This document shows, piece by piece, positions 37,656 through 46,171 of a stretch of DNA of 64,000 nucleotides. Under the pieces are notes generated by a model, which had not been told where the DNA came from, did no database searches, and saw nothing but the letters and a program-made list of their open reading frames with translations. The position numbers and the translations under genes are program-made. Positions within the stretch are counted from its first letter, which is position 1. Every line of letters starts with the position of its first letter. The DNA lies in the NCBI RefSeq assembly GCF_028462125.1, contig NZ_CP115468.1:1714097-1778096 (forward strand), written 5' to 3'. Source of the stretch: Leptospira sp. GIMC2001. Its GTDB lineage: Bacteria; Spirochaetota; Leptospiria; Leptospirales; Leptospiraceae.

Positions 37656-39026
37656 TTAATTTTTTCGAAAATTGTTTTCATTTAGTATTTCAGATATGAT
37701 AAAGTGCAGAGGGTCGTAATTTTTAAGATTTGGAAAAATTTCATTTAATTGCCTTTTAATTATATTTAACTCATTGATATTATTATTTGGTTCTGCTAAT
37801 ATTTCTAAAGCTCTTGATACAAGTTCAGCAGTATAAAAATTCCTCGTAGTAGGCATTTTAAAAACTTCTAAGAGAATGTTTTCTGCAGACCAGCCGAAGG
37901 TTGAATAATCAATTTTCTTTGATCTTAATTCATTTTTATCTTTCCTTAATATTATTACTTCACTATTTTCAATTGGTATATCAGCGAGTAAAAGATGTGA
38001 ATGAGTGGCAATGAATACATGACATCCATTCGAGTCGATTAAAATCTTGTTTAATAGCTCTAAGTATTTAGATTGCCACAGAGGGTGTAAGCTCACTTCA
38101 GGTTCATCGATGATAATCAAGGAATCATCTTGAAGGAGTGCGCATAGTGGTAGTAATTGAACAAGCATATTCGATTCACCTGAACTTGCTTCTTTAAAAT
38201 CAAATTCTGCATTATTCGAGTTATATATTTTTATTGTTTTTTTCTTTAATATTTGGCGTTCCTGAAGGTAATGAAGGACTGCATACTCTGCGAAAAGATT
38301 TACATACATGTCTGCAATATTTAGCCGCTTTTCAATGAACTTATCTGAGAAATTCAATATTAAGCTAATTTTATTCTGATTTTTTTCTAATTTCTCATTA
38401 ATTCGATCTATATAGTTAAAGAGTTCCCGATAGTTTTTTAAAATTCTTTGATTGTCTATTATGTCCTCGTCTAAATTCTGATCTAAATAATGATAAAAAT
38501 CTTCTAAATCCAGTTCCTTTAATTTACCGATATTTTCTAAAGTGTTCTTAGTAAAATTAAAATCAATTTTAATGATAGGTTGAAGTTCCAGAAATTTAAA
38601 AACTTCATTTAGTTTTTCGAACAGTTTTATACTTTTAAAATTGCTAATAATAATATCAATCGCACGGGAGAGTTGATAAGTTCTGTTGTTTGAACCATAT
38701 GAATTCTTTGATCCAAGGTAAAAATATTTACTATTGTTATATTTAATGGGATCTTTTTTGAATTTTTCAAATTTATCGTAAGGAAATTTATCGGATTGTG
38801 TATTAGTTAAAGCAAATATTTTTTTCGGTGTTCCGATCGATTTAATATCGGTATCTAATTCTAATTTAATAGATACAAAGAATTTTATAATGTCACGTAG
38901 AATATTACTTTTTCCGGTTCCATTGTTACCAATTAAAATAGTAAAAAAATTACTTTTCTCTGAGGTTTTCCCTTCATTTAGTGCAAATGAGTGGAATTTG
39001 TTTTTAAATTTTAGTATTTTAAACAT
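37656..39026 (-). CDS. ptuA: PtuA-like AAA ATPase of a Septu-type system
   Basis: 456 aa. Walker A IGNNGTGKSN (32-41), ABC-type signature SSGESNM near 278, Walker B SLIIIDEPEVSLHP near 300-313 and H-loop IATHSH near 335: the AAA_21/OLD-like ATPase of Septu and related defences. A long coiled helical region lies between. Its partner nuclease overlaps its 3' end. With ptuB split by an IS the defence is probably off. Confidence 0.8.
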   Translation of the reverse strand: MFKILKFKNKFHSFALNEGKTSEKSNFFTILIGNNGTGKSNILRDIIKFFVSIKLELDTDIKSIGTPKKIFALTNTQSDKFPYDKFEKFKKDPIKYNNSKYFYLGSKNSYGSNNRTYQLSRAIDIIISNFKSIKLFEKLNEVFKFLELQPIIKIDFNFTKNTLENIGKLKELDLEDFYHYLDQNLDEDIIDNQRILKNYRELFNYIDRINEKLEKNQNKISLILNFSDKFIEKRLNIADMYVNLFAEYAVLHYLQERQILKKKTIKIYNSNNAEFDFKEASSGESNMLVQLLPLCALLQDDSLIIIDEPEVSLHPLWQSKYLELLNKILIDSNGCHVFIATHSHLLLADIPIENSEVIILRKDKNELRSKKIDYSTFGWSAENILLEVFKMPTTRNFYTAELVSRALEILAEPNNNINELNIIKRQLNEIFPNLKNYDPLHFIISEILNENNFRKN

Positions 39027-39038
39027 TTTTTCCTATGG

Positions 39039-39225
39039 CGCCCAACGAACGAGGAGCGTTACTGCCGTTCGGTCTAGATGAGTCTCGCAGAGACGTTACA
39101 GTTGCCACGAGTATTGCCTGAGCAAAGCGAAGAAAGCAATCGCAGTGACACCCGAATGGGTCTGAAGCTCCTCTTCACCCAAGGCAAAGGAGCGAGGACG
39201 TTTCCGAGCACGCGGAGTTAGCTGC
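39039..39225 (-). repeat. Array site 15 (class A)
   Basis: Left core GCGCCCAACGAACGAGG, right core GGAGTTAGCTGCC. The TTA of the right core supplies the stop codon of the next gene. Confidence 0.9.
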
Positions 39226-40045
39226 CGTTATTGTTTGTTTCACTATCTAAATCAAATATTTCTCTTTTCTGGATCTGAAATGAGTCTGGTAATCTTTCGC
39301 AGCGATATAGTTTTACGTCTCTAGCCCCGCTTTCCTTTAATGCTAACGTCATACTCTTCATATCCTCAATAGGTGTTTTTAGGCCGAAAATAATCTCCTT
39401 TAAGCAATCTGTTGAATGTATAATATCTTCATTTTTTATCCATGAATTCAAACAGAATGCTCGAACCTCCTGCTCATAAGCCCAGTCAATGTATTTAGTT
39501 TTCAAAAATCGTTCAACATATTTATCTTCGAGAAGTCCATTAGCTGTTGGCGGTGGGTCGCTACTATATTGCACATCAAATAAAACAATTCGACCAACGT
39601 CACCGAATTTAAGGTATTCTAGCTGGCCTTTTTCAATGTCAATGTATTCAAGATTTTCTTCTATTTTAGTTTCAAAACCGCGTGTAAAGCCAGTATGATT
39701 GTGAGCATAATGAGACCACATCAGGATGCTGTCAAATCGACGAGAAAAGCATGTAACATATGCATTATACCTAATATTTTCTTTTCGAGGAAAATATAAT
39801 TTATTCTGATCTCTATTATTAGCAACCGCAATAGCTTTAAGCATCCAAATTTTCCGATTTATACTCTTCGGATTTTCACCTATCTTTTTCAGATAATTTC
39901 GCCACTGCTCTTCGGTACCTTCATGCCTCACTCTGATTTCAGAATCAAATGGATCATTAAAAGCATTAACATTTGAAAAATGTATCCATCTATTTTTAAG
40001 ATTCGATAAATGGTATTTTCCCAGTGATGCGTATTGATAAATCAT
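39218..40045 (-). CDS. DUF2971 protein
   Basis: 275 aa. Typical DUF2971: a start with the RWIHFSNVNAFNDPFDSEI block and a conserved centre (ILMWSHYAHNHTGF), plus CFSRR. Family function is not known for certain; members often sit in defence islands. The TAA stop is the terminal repeat core of site 15. Cassette ends match: ATGGCAGCTAAC against ACGGCAGCTAAC. Confidence 0.8.
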   Translation of the reverse strand: MIYQYASLGKYHLSNLKNRWIHFSNVNAFNDPFDSEIRVRHEGTEEQWRNYLKKIGENPKSINRKIWMLKAIAVANNRDQNKLYFPRKENIRYNAYVTCFSRRFDSILMWSHYAHNHTGFTRGFETKIEENLEYIDIEKGQLEYLKFGDVGRIVLFDVQYSSDPPPTANGLLEDKYVERFLKTKYIDWAYEQEVRAFCLNSWIKNEDIIHSTDCLKEIIFGLKTPIEDMKSMTLALKESGARDVKLYRCERLPDSFQIQKREIFDLDSETNNNGS

Positions 40046-40064
40046 AATTTTAAATTACTAAAAT

Positions 40065-40249
40065 GGCAGCTAACGAGGAGAGTGCTTGCCGTTCGGGATA
40101 GCCGAGTCCCGAAAGGAGACGTTGGCGTTGGAACGAGATTTCCTGATTGAATTCGAAGAAATCAATCACAGTGACCTCCGAATGGACCGGAAGCTCTTTT
40201 TCAATCAGGGTAGGGAGAAAAGACGGTTCCGAGCACGCGGAGTTATGCG
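40065..40249 (-). repeat. Array site 16 (class A)
   Basis: Left core AGCTAACGAGGAGAGTG, right core GGAGTTATGCGCC. Confidence 0.9.
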
Positions 40250-40254
40250 CCGTT

Positions 40255-41175
40255 CTATTCTTTTATTACTTCATTCTTCCGATCACTTTTAATAATTTTT
40301 CCATCAAAACTTAATTCATGTGTAATCGTAGTAATTAATCGCTCACTTTTAAAACCTTCTGTACAAAGTTTGCATTCAGGTTCGAATTCACTCAATTCGT
40401 TTATGCAGTGGTTTTCAGAAATATATTCTTCTTTTCTATAAAATGAATTGGTTTTGGTATTTAATATATATCTGGTTGAGTTATAACTAAAATCGCAAGT
40501 TGTCCCACAACCTGCTTCAATAAAAAATTCTATATTCTCATTTTGCATTTCGAATTTACCGAAAGATTTTCTATTTAAATCGGAGGTCAAATATTTTCGA
40601 TCCTTCTCGATTATATTTATACAATTAGCTTCTCCAAAAAAAGAGCAACCTTCTTCCTTTGGTGAAATAGAGATAATTCTATATCCGTTGATAAAAAATT
40701 CTTCTAGATTTTCTAATTTGCTTTCTTCTAGTTCGGGTAATCTCGATTCCTTACTGAAATCGATTTCATCTAATAAATTATAATCAAATAAACTTTTTAT
40801 TTTAGATTCAATTTCGGAACTGAAGACGTATGGAACTTCTTCATATTGAGACAGGTTTTCATAGACTAAGAATCCAGAAAATACAAAACCAGAATATTGG
40901 TTGTACACTACCTTCTGCCAGCGACCGTAAACACCATCATGTTTTTCAGTATCCGAAGCGTATTGAAATATTTTGACTTTAGAACCATCTGGAATAACAG
41001 TAATGATTTTTCCAGATATACCAGGAAAATCTCTAAGTCTTAACCCTCCTTTCGCTTTTATAGTCATCTCATTTGGTGAATGCTTAATTTTTAATTTAAT
41101 ATCGTGATCTACATTTTCTTTTTTACAATTTAGAGTAAAAACAAAAAATGTTAATATAATTGTTATTAATTTCAT
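40255..41175 (-). CDS. SH3-domain lipoprotein
   Basis: I start it at 41175 because MKLITIILTFFVFTLNC is a lipoprotein signal; the ATG at 41196 adds seven polar residues. 306 aa. SH3 domain at about residues 35-110 (GGLRLRDFPGISGKIITVI ... SGFVFSGFLV). Cysteine-rich C-terminal part (EEGCSFFGEANC, AGCGTTCDF). Same lipoprotein family as 53308 and 59009. Confidence 0.75.
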   Translation of the reverse strand: MKLITIILTFFVFTLNCKKENVDHDIKLKIKHSPNEMTIKAKGGLRLRDFPGISGKIITVIPDGSKVKIFQYASDTEKHDGVYGRWQKVVYNQYSGFVFSGFLVYENLSQYEEVPYVFSSEIESKIKSLFDYNLLDEIDFSKESRLPELEESKLENLEEFFINGYRIISISPKEEGCSFFGEANCINIIEKDRKYLTSDLNRKSFGKFEMQNENIEFFIEAGCGTTCDFSYNSTRYILNTKTNSFYRKEEYISENHCINELSEFEPECKLCTEGFKSERLITTITHELSFDGKIIKSDRKNEVIKE

Positions 41176-41189
41176 ATATTTATCCTTTT

Positions 41190-41236
41190 CACTCAAATCA
41201 AAGGAATGAGGACGTTTCCGAGCACACGGGATAAGC
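41190..41236 (-). repeat. Array site 17 (right half only)
   Basis: Only the right end of a class A site remains: CAAAGGAATGAGGACG, then GAGCACACGGGATAAGCC. It abuts the start of the SH3 gene. It must be defective and would fuse the two neighbouring cassettes. Confidence 0.7.
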
Positions 41237-41248
41237 CGCAGTGCATTA

Positions 41249-41953
41249 CTAAGTCCAAGCTATTACTTTAACACCTGGAGAGAAATGAGAACAGAAAGGT
41301 TTATTAAAATCGACCCAATGTCTAAATTCATTGTATTTTATATTTAGACCTGTAATATTAATACTCATTAATTCCCAAGGTTTATGGTGAATTTCTAATC
41401 GATTTAAATTTTCATTGTGATTCTTATATAAGCAGTATCTTTCGGTCAGCCATTGATCTAATTTTGTAGGATTTTTTTTACCCGAAATATTATATTTAAT
41501 ATTAATTTCACTTCTTTTCCCTGTTAATCTGAAGGAATCAGGATTTCTTGAAATATTCGAATGCTTGTAAGGTAATCCAGACATCATATTGGCTAAAATT
41601 GTAGGAATAATTTTTTCGGCTTCAATACTCAAAAAATAAACACCTTGTTTTTCATCCATTTTTACATAGGTTCTGAGATTAACTTCATGAAAATTGGAAA
41701 TTGGTCTGATTTGAAAAGTATTTCGAATATGAATTTTATTCATTGTGAAAGCTACAACTGAAATCCAAGTTTCGTTATTAAAATAATCTAAATCTAAGTT
41801 CTTTGGAATGAATTTTCTTAAAAGATTATCTTCTACTTTGTAATGTAGAAATATCGCATTGTTCCATTCTTGGTACCAAAACCATTTTCTCTTTGGTAAA
41901 TCCCATGGTCGATGGTCAAGATGATTTAGTAATTCTTGTTTCACTGTATCCAT
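41249..41953 (-). CDS. DUF2071 (YqjF-like) protein
   Basis: 234 aa with the DUF2071 pattern: W near 29, HYKVEDNLLRKFIPKNLDLD, WISVVAFTM and NLRTYV, then PYKHSNI. The fold is related to acetoacetate-decarboxylase-like barrels; substrate unknown. Cytoplasmic, no signal peptide. Confidence 0.8.
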   Translation of the reverse strand: MDTVKQELLNHLDHRPWDLPKRKWFWYQEWNNAIFLHYKVEDNLLRKFIPKNLDLDYFNNETWISVVAFTMNKIHIRNTFQIRPISNFHEVNLRTYVKMDEKQGVYFLSIEAEKIIPTILANMMSGLPYKHSNISRNPDSFRLTGKRSEINIKYNISGKKNPTKLDQWLTERYCLYKNHNENLNRLEIHHKPWELMSINITGLNIKYNEFRHWVDFNKPFCSHFSPGVKVIAWT

Positions 41954-41965
41954 TTTAAAGGATGT

Positions 41966-42148
41966 TGGCTAACGAGGAGTGTGCTCGCTGTTCGGGAGAG
42001 CTGAGTCTCCAAAGGAGACGTTAGCGTAGGTATGAGATCGCTGTGAGCGAAGCGAGCAGGGCAATCGCAGTGACACCCGAATGGGTCTGAAGCTCCTCTA
42101 ATTTAAAGAAAAAGGTGCAACGACATTTTCAGCAAAGAGGAGTTATAT
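41966..42148 (-). repeat. Array site 18 (class A)
   Basis: Left core GGCTAACGAGGAGTG, right core AGGAGTTATATGG; right L-arm lost to CAGCAAAG. Confidence 0.85.
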
Positions 42149-42217
42149 GGCGTATCGTTTCATTTAAATATTGCTGAACAGGAGAATATCAGATAAACTT
42201 TGTATTATTTAATAATC

Positions 42218-42586
42218 TTACAAATAGCAAAAGGATTGTGGGGGTGATACTTTAAGGTCTTCTTTTATCAGTAAGTGTTTCTTATATCGCCTTGTATTTA
42301 TTATTTTTATTGCATAACCTTTATTTTTATTTTTAAAGTAATCAAAAAAATATTTTTCTGAGATTCCAGAGTGGTTTTTGGTTTTATCCCATAATTTATT
42401 TAAGTCTGCATTTACAATGTAGTCAATTTCGAATTCACCTATTACTCTTTGAATTGGTGACGAAGCGTAAACTACAATCGTTTTAATATCTTTGTTTTTG
42501 AAAATGGATCGTCGAAATTCGAATTTTTTTGTTCCATTGAAAATTTTCTCGGCATATTCAGGTTTAATCGACAATAAGACTTTCAT
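42218..42586 (-). CDS. ASCH-domain protein
   Basis: 122 aa. MKVLLSIKPEYAEKIFNGTKKFEFRR is the classical ASCH start, followed by VVYASSPIQRVIGEFEI. ASCH domains are PUA-like RNA binders. It overlaps the 3' end of the PIN gene by 23 bp and is the last gene of a three-gene cassette. Confidence 0.8.
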   Translation of the reverse strand: MKVLLSIKPEYAEKIFNGTKKFEFRRSIFKNKDIKTIVVYASSPIQRVIGEFEIDYIVNADLNKLWDKTKNHSGISEKYFFDYFKNKNKGYAIKIINTRRYKKHLLIKEDLKVSPPQSFCYL

Positions 42587-44096
42587 TTGTTTCTGTTTCC
42601 TTCAAAATTAATTTAAATTGTTCTTTATTGATTCTTTTCAAGCCTCTGATCTCATCGCTATGTCCGGTTAATATTCCTAGCTCAAGAAGCCTTTGCCTAT
42701 TTATTCTCTTTCCTGTTGGAAATGATTGAGTATATAAGAAGTTGATTATGAATGGTCTATTGTCTTTATTCCAATTCCAAAATTTACCAATTTCTTCATC
42801 TGAGAAAACACTTCTTTTTCTACATTTCAATATAAAATCATTTTCATCCAAAATTTGATCAATTTTTCCTTCTGCAATTGCAATTGTAGTTATCACGCTA
42901 CTATAATATGCTGATCTATCTTTGGCTGCGGTTCGATAGAAAATTATTAGATCTCCTTTACTGATACCTCTTTCAATCGAGCGAGATATGTAAACTTTAC
43001 TTATTGCATTTCGATGCGGTTGATTTTCTACAAAATCTGTTGAAGATTCAGTAGTTAATATTGAATCTGGCAGTAGTTCTGTATGGTAATCGGGATAGAT
43101 CGGAATCATAAAAATATTATTATTCATAGATATGTAAGGGAATGTTAGTTTAGGGTTTTGACTATTAAATTTAGGTAGAAAATTTCGAACGTACACCTTT
43201 TCGATTCCGTTAGTTCCTGATTTAGTTCCATGAAAATAGAATCCCCATTCTTCGAGTAAAGATATTAGTCTTTGTTGCTCTTCTCTTTTTTCAAAGATAG
43301 TTACGTATATCTCATCGACTTTAAATTGAAGAGCATTATCAAAAATTATTTTAATAAATCGTTCCCCTAGACGAACTCCATTGTTTATAACTTTAAAAGT
43401 ACCTATTTTTAGCCTTTTGTTCTGATTAAAATTTGGAGTAATATCAGAATAATTTTCATTCCTATCTTCAACCTTTAGATACAAGAAAGATAAAATTTTA
43501 TCTCGATTTATTGTTACGTAAGCAATTTCATCTGATTTCTTTAGAAACCACTTTTCAAAATCAGCATAATCTTCTTTAAAACTGTCGAAGAATGGATCAT
43601 TTATATTGACTTCTCCAAAATATTTTTTCTTAACGGAAAGAACTTTATAATCAAGTAAGTCTGGGTTTTCTGAAACTACTTTTTCCAGAAAAGAGTCTAT
43701 TTTGAATACTCTGTCACTTATATTTAAGTATTCTGCTTTTGTATGAATTTTCTTATCTTCTGTTATTAAGAAATCAATTCTTCCGGTATAAACTTCGTTT
43801 AATAATATTGAATCATTTCGATCATTCTCACTTATGTCAAACTTAGCTGAAACCATCATGACATCAGAGTTTAACTGAGTAGTCGTTTTAAGTAATTGAT
43901 AACTTTCTAATTTAATTTTAAATGTATTTCTTGTGGAAACATTACTATTTTTTTCAATCTCTTTTATGGTTACAGGGTGAATAAATTTTGTATATTTACC
44001 TTTCTCAAGCCATTTAAAAAGAATTCCTATGTCTTTGTTTAAAATCTGACTGGCTTCTCTGTGTATTACTATATTTGTATCTAATAATACATTCAT
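42564..44096 (-). CDS. PIN-GNAT-type protein with PUA-like C-terminus
   Basis: 510 aa. A PIN nuclease domain covers residues 1-130 (LLDTNIVIHRE with D6; later LITEDKKIHTKAE). Residues about 190-300 look like a GNAT acetyltransferase (RLKIGTFKVINNGVRLGERFIKII). The last part has an EVE/PUA-like fold (GDLIIFYRT). PIN plus GNAT plus ASCH is a recurring but poorly studied set, plausibly RNA-targeting. Overlaps its neighbours by 23 and 4 bp. Confidence 0.65.
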   Translation of the reverse strand: MNVLLDTNIVIHREASQILNKDIGILFKWLEKGKYTKFIHPVTIKEIEKNSNVSTRNTFKIKLESYQLLKTTTQLNSDVMMVSAKFDISENDRNDSILLNEVYTGRIDFLITEDKKIHTKAEYLNISDRVFKIDSFLEKVVSENPDLLDYKVLSVKKKYFGEVNINDPFFDSFKEDYADFEKWFLKKSDEIAYVTINRDKILSFLYLKVEDRNENYSDITPNFNQNKRLKIGTFKVINNGVRLGERFIKIIFDNALQFKVDEIYVTIFEKREEQQRLISLLEEWGFYFHGTKSGTNGIEKVYVRNFLPKFNSQNPKLTFPYISMNNNIFMIPIYPDYHTELLPDSILTTESSTDFVENQPHRNAISKVYISRSIERGISKGDLIIFYRTAAKDRSAYYSSVITTIAIAEGKIDQILDENDFILKCRKRSVFSDEEIGKFWNWNKDNRPFIINFLYTQSFPTGKRINRQRLLELGILTGHSDEIRGLKRINKEQFKLILKETETNESLIVD

Positions 44097-45142
44097 AATT
44101 TTCTTCTTTTAAATTTTGAAATAAATTTTTCGTACAAAGATGTGATTTTTGGCCATATAAAATAAATAACAATTGTAAAACCGATTATTGCTGAGATGTA
44201 AACTTCAACGGGAAGACGAGTGACTAAGTCAATATAAGGTAAATTATTCTCTAAGCCAGCTCTATGATTTGGTAGAAATAATAATATACCACATATTAAG
44301 TTAACAAACGTTGCAAGTGCAAATTGTCCAGGTCCAATTCTTTCTTTTGAATATATAGAAAAGAAGGAATAACTTTCTTCTCCTTGTTTTTTGTTGAATA
44401 CTACGACAAGTTCGTTCTCTTTAACTCGGCTATCATCAAGATATTTTTTAAAGGAATCAAACTCGAGTGTTCTCACGTTTTTTAGAGCATTTGTATCGTA
44501 AAAAGCCATTTCAAAAGAATTTGGTAGTATATTGAAATAGAAGCATTTATTTATTTTACAAAAAGATTTCCTTGAAAAATCTGGCGGAAGATTTCGCTTT
44601 TCATTTACTTTTATATCATAAATTACTGTTGATCTACTTATTCCATTCTTTCTAATTGAAAGTAAATGGTTACTTACCTCAATGTAGAATCTAAAATAGA
44701 TATTCGTTTGATCTTTAATTTGATTTTCTTTTATAGGTTTAAGGTCTATTTGAACGTTAATTGTTCTTTTGTCAGCGTTTATAGAATCTTTGATTGGAAT
44801 GATACACAATGGTTTTCTTTCTTCGAATTCTTGTATGACTCCATTTTTATTTTTACCTCCGTCTAAGGACTTCGTGCTTAACACAGAATCGTTAAATATA
44901 AATCGACTATTTTCTGAATCTTTTAAGTTATTATACAAGTCAACTACTGTATGTTTTTTTGTTATCCAGGGAATAAACAATTCTATTGTAATCTGATCCT
45001 TTGTGATCTGGTTAAAATTATTAATTTCTCCGCCGAATTCGATTAGCGCTGAATTGTTAATAAATTCCCAAGTACATATATGAAATCTATCGAAAGTAAT
45101 ATTTAAATCTGCTTCAGTGAACACAAAAAAATTATTTTCCAT
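44093..45142 (-). CDS. Membrane-anchored protein of the PIN/ASCH cassette
   Basis: 349 aa. The soluble N-terminal 270 residues are beta-rich; two membrane segments lie near residues 277-300 and 312-335, followed by a basic tail (KFKRRKL). No signal peptide at the start. First gene of the cassette; its stop overlaps the PIN gene by ATGA. It may localise or sense for the set. Family unknown. Confidence 0.6.
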   Translation of the reverse strand: MENNFFVFTEADLNITFDRFHICTWEFINNSALIEFGGEINNFNQITKDQITIELFIPWITKKHTVVDLYNNLKDSENSRFIFNDSVLSTKSLDGGKNKNGVIQEFEERKPLCIIPIKDSINADKRTINVQIDLKPIKENQIKDQTNIYFRFYIEVSNHLLSIRKNGISRSTVIYDIKVNEKRNLPPDFSRKSFCKINKCFYFNILPNSFEMAFYDTNALKNVRTLEFDSFKKYLDDSRVKENELVVVFNKKQGEESYSFFSIYSKERIGPGQFALATFVNLICGILLFLPNHRAGLENNLPYIDLVTRLPVEVYISAIIGFTIVIYFIWPKITSLYEKFISKFKRRKL

Positions 45143-45181
45143 TTGTTCCTCTTTGTAAATAAATAATAAATTACGTTATGA

Positions 45182-45367
45182 CGAATAACGAGGAGCGTGC
45201 TCGCCATTCCGGATAGCTGAGTCTCCAAAGGAGAAGTTAGCGTTGACAAGAGATTGTTGTGAGCTAAAAGAGTAGGGTAATCGACGCGACAAATGAATCA
45301 TTCTGAAGTTCCTCTTCATCTTGGGCAAAATTGCTACGAAGTTTCCGAGCACGCGGAGTTATGCGAT
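45182..45367 (-). repeat. Array site 19 (class A)
   Basis: Left core CGAATAACGAGGAGCG, right core GGAGTTATGCG. Its TTA supplies the next gene's stop. Confidence 0.9.
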
Positions 45368-46171
45368 GTTTGCATTCTTAATGGATTGAAAATTCCAAGG
45401 CAACCGTGGTTCTAATTCTGGAAGACCAAAAGGTTCATATATATAGGAATGAACATGCTCATGAATATATTTATTAATCAATTCTATTTTTTCTTTATTG
45501 AGAATCTTTTTTTCAAAAGATTTGTTTTCGAATGATACTATGTCTTCCGGCCTCATTTTTTTTAAATACGGGATAATATAATTTAACAATTCAAAAGATA
45601 TTTTGCATTTATTCATAAAAAGCATCCTTAAAGTCCTAATTGTTATCCCAATTGGATTTGGATTACTTCTTAGATTTATATCGATAAATCCCGAATTAAG
45701 ATCTTTAAAATAATTATCATAATATTTAAATTTTTTAGTTGGTATTTCATAAATTATTGCATCCCAGGTAAAAAATGATGTTTTTAGTAAATCAGTAAAA
45801 TTATCACCTATAACCAATCCTTCATTTATCGCCCAAGTATTACTTAATGACCAGATATCCAGCTTCCATTTATTCAATAAAATTCGAAATCCTCCAAATT
45901 TATTCATAATGGGATTATATTTCTTAATTAATTTATATAATTCTCTTTGATTAATAGAATCTACCACTAGATCAATGTCTGATCTAAATAATTTATTATC
46001 AGAAAGTGATAAATCTCGCAACATTCCACCAAATATCACAACATTCGATTCTTTTCTTATAAACTCTATAAATTCTTTAATCTCATTTCTGTTTAATTTA
46101 TTTGTTGTTAAAAAATATTCTAAACGTTTCCTTAATAAATATTCAGAATATACAAACGAATCTTCAAGCAT
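45359..46171 (-). CDS. Nucleotidyltransferase-fold protein paired with a dGTPase
   Basis: 270 aa. GGMLRDL (48-54) and RSDIDLVV (63-70, with D65 and D67) match the class II poly(A)-polymerase/CCA-type nucleotidyltransferase core. The rest is helical. It follows the dGTPase with an 8-bp overlap and stops inside site 19. Possible roles are nucleotide transfer onto RNA or signalling, or regulation of the dGTPase. Confidence 0.65.
   Translation of the reverse strand: MLEDSFVYSEYLLRKRLEYFLTTNKLNRNEIKEFIEFIRKESNVVIFGGMLRDLSLSDNKLFRSDIDLVVDSINQRELYKLIKKYNPIMNKFGGFRILLNKWKLDIWSLSNTWAINEGLVIGDNFTDLLKTSFFTWDAIIYEIPTKKFKYYDNYFKDLNSGFIDINLRSNPNPIGITIRTLRMLFMNKCKISFELLNYIIPYLKKMRPEDIVSFENKSFEKKILNKEKIELINKYIHEHVHSYIYEPFGLPELEPRLPWNFQSIKNANIA

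Larger units (their letters stand above)
35704..37681 (-). pseudogene. ptuB: PtuB-like HNH endonuclease, split by IS256-family copy 4
   Basis: The N-terminal piece (37681 to 37356) has the HNH core: CCYC (about 56-59), EIEHIIA and LCCPGCNSSK. The C-terminal piece (35977 to 35704) continues with IVHPYFDKYSDHINIKGSI, as in TIGR02646/PtuB proteins. Rejoined length is about 200 aa, as expected. The 9-bp duplication TTCAAAACA flanks the IS. It overlaps ptuA by 26 bp. In Septu, PtuA ATPase and PtuB nuclease act together against phages; this copy is broken after the HNH core, so it is likely inactive or altered. Confidence 0.85.
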
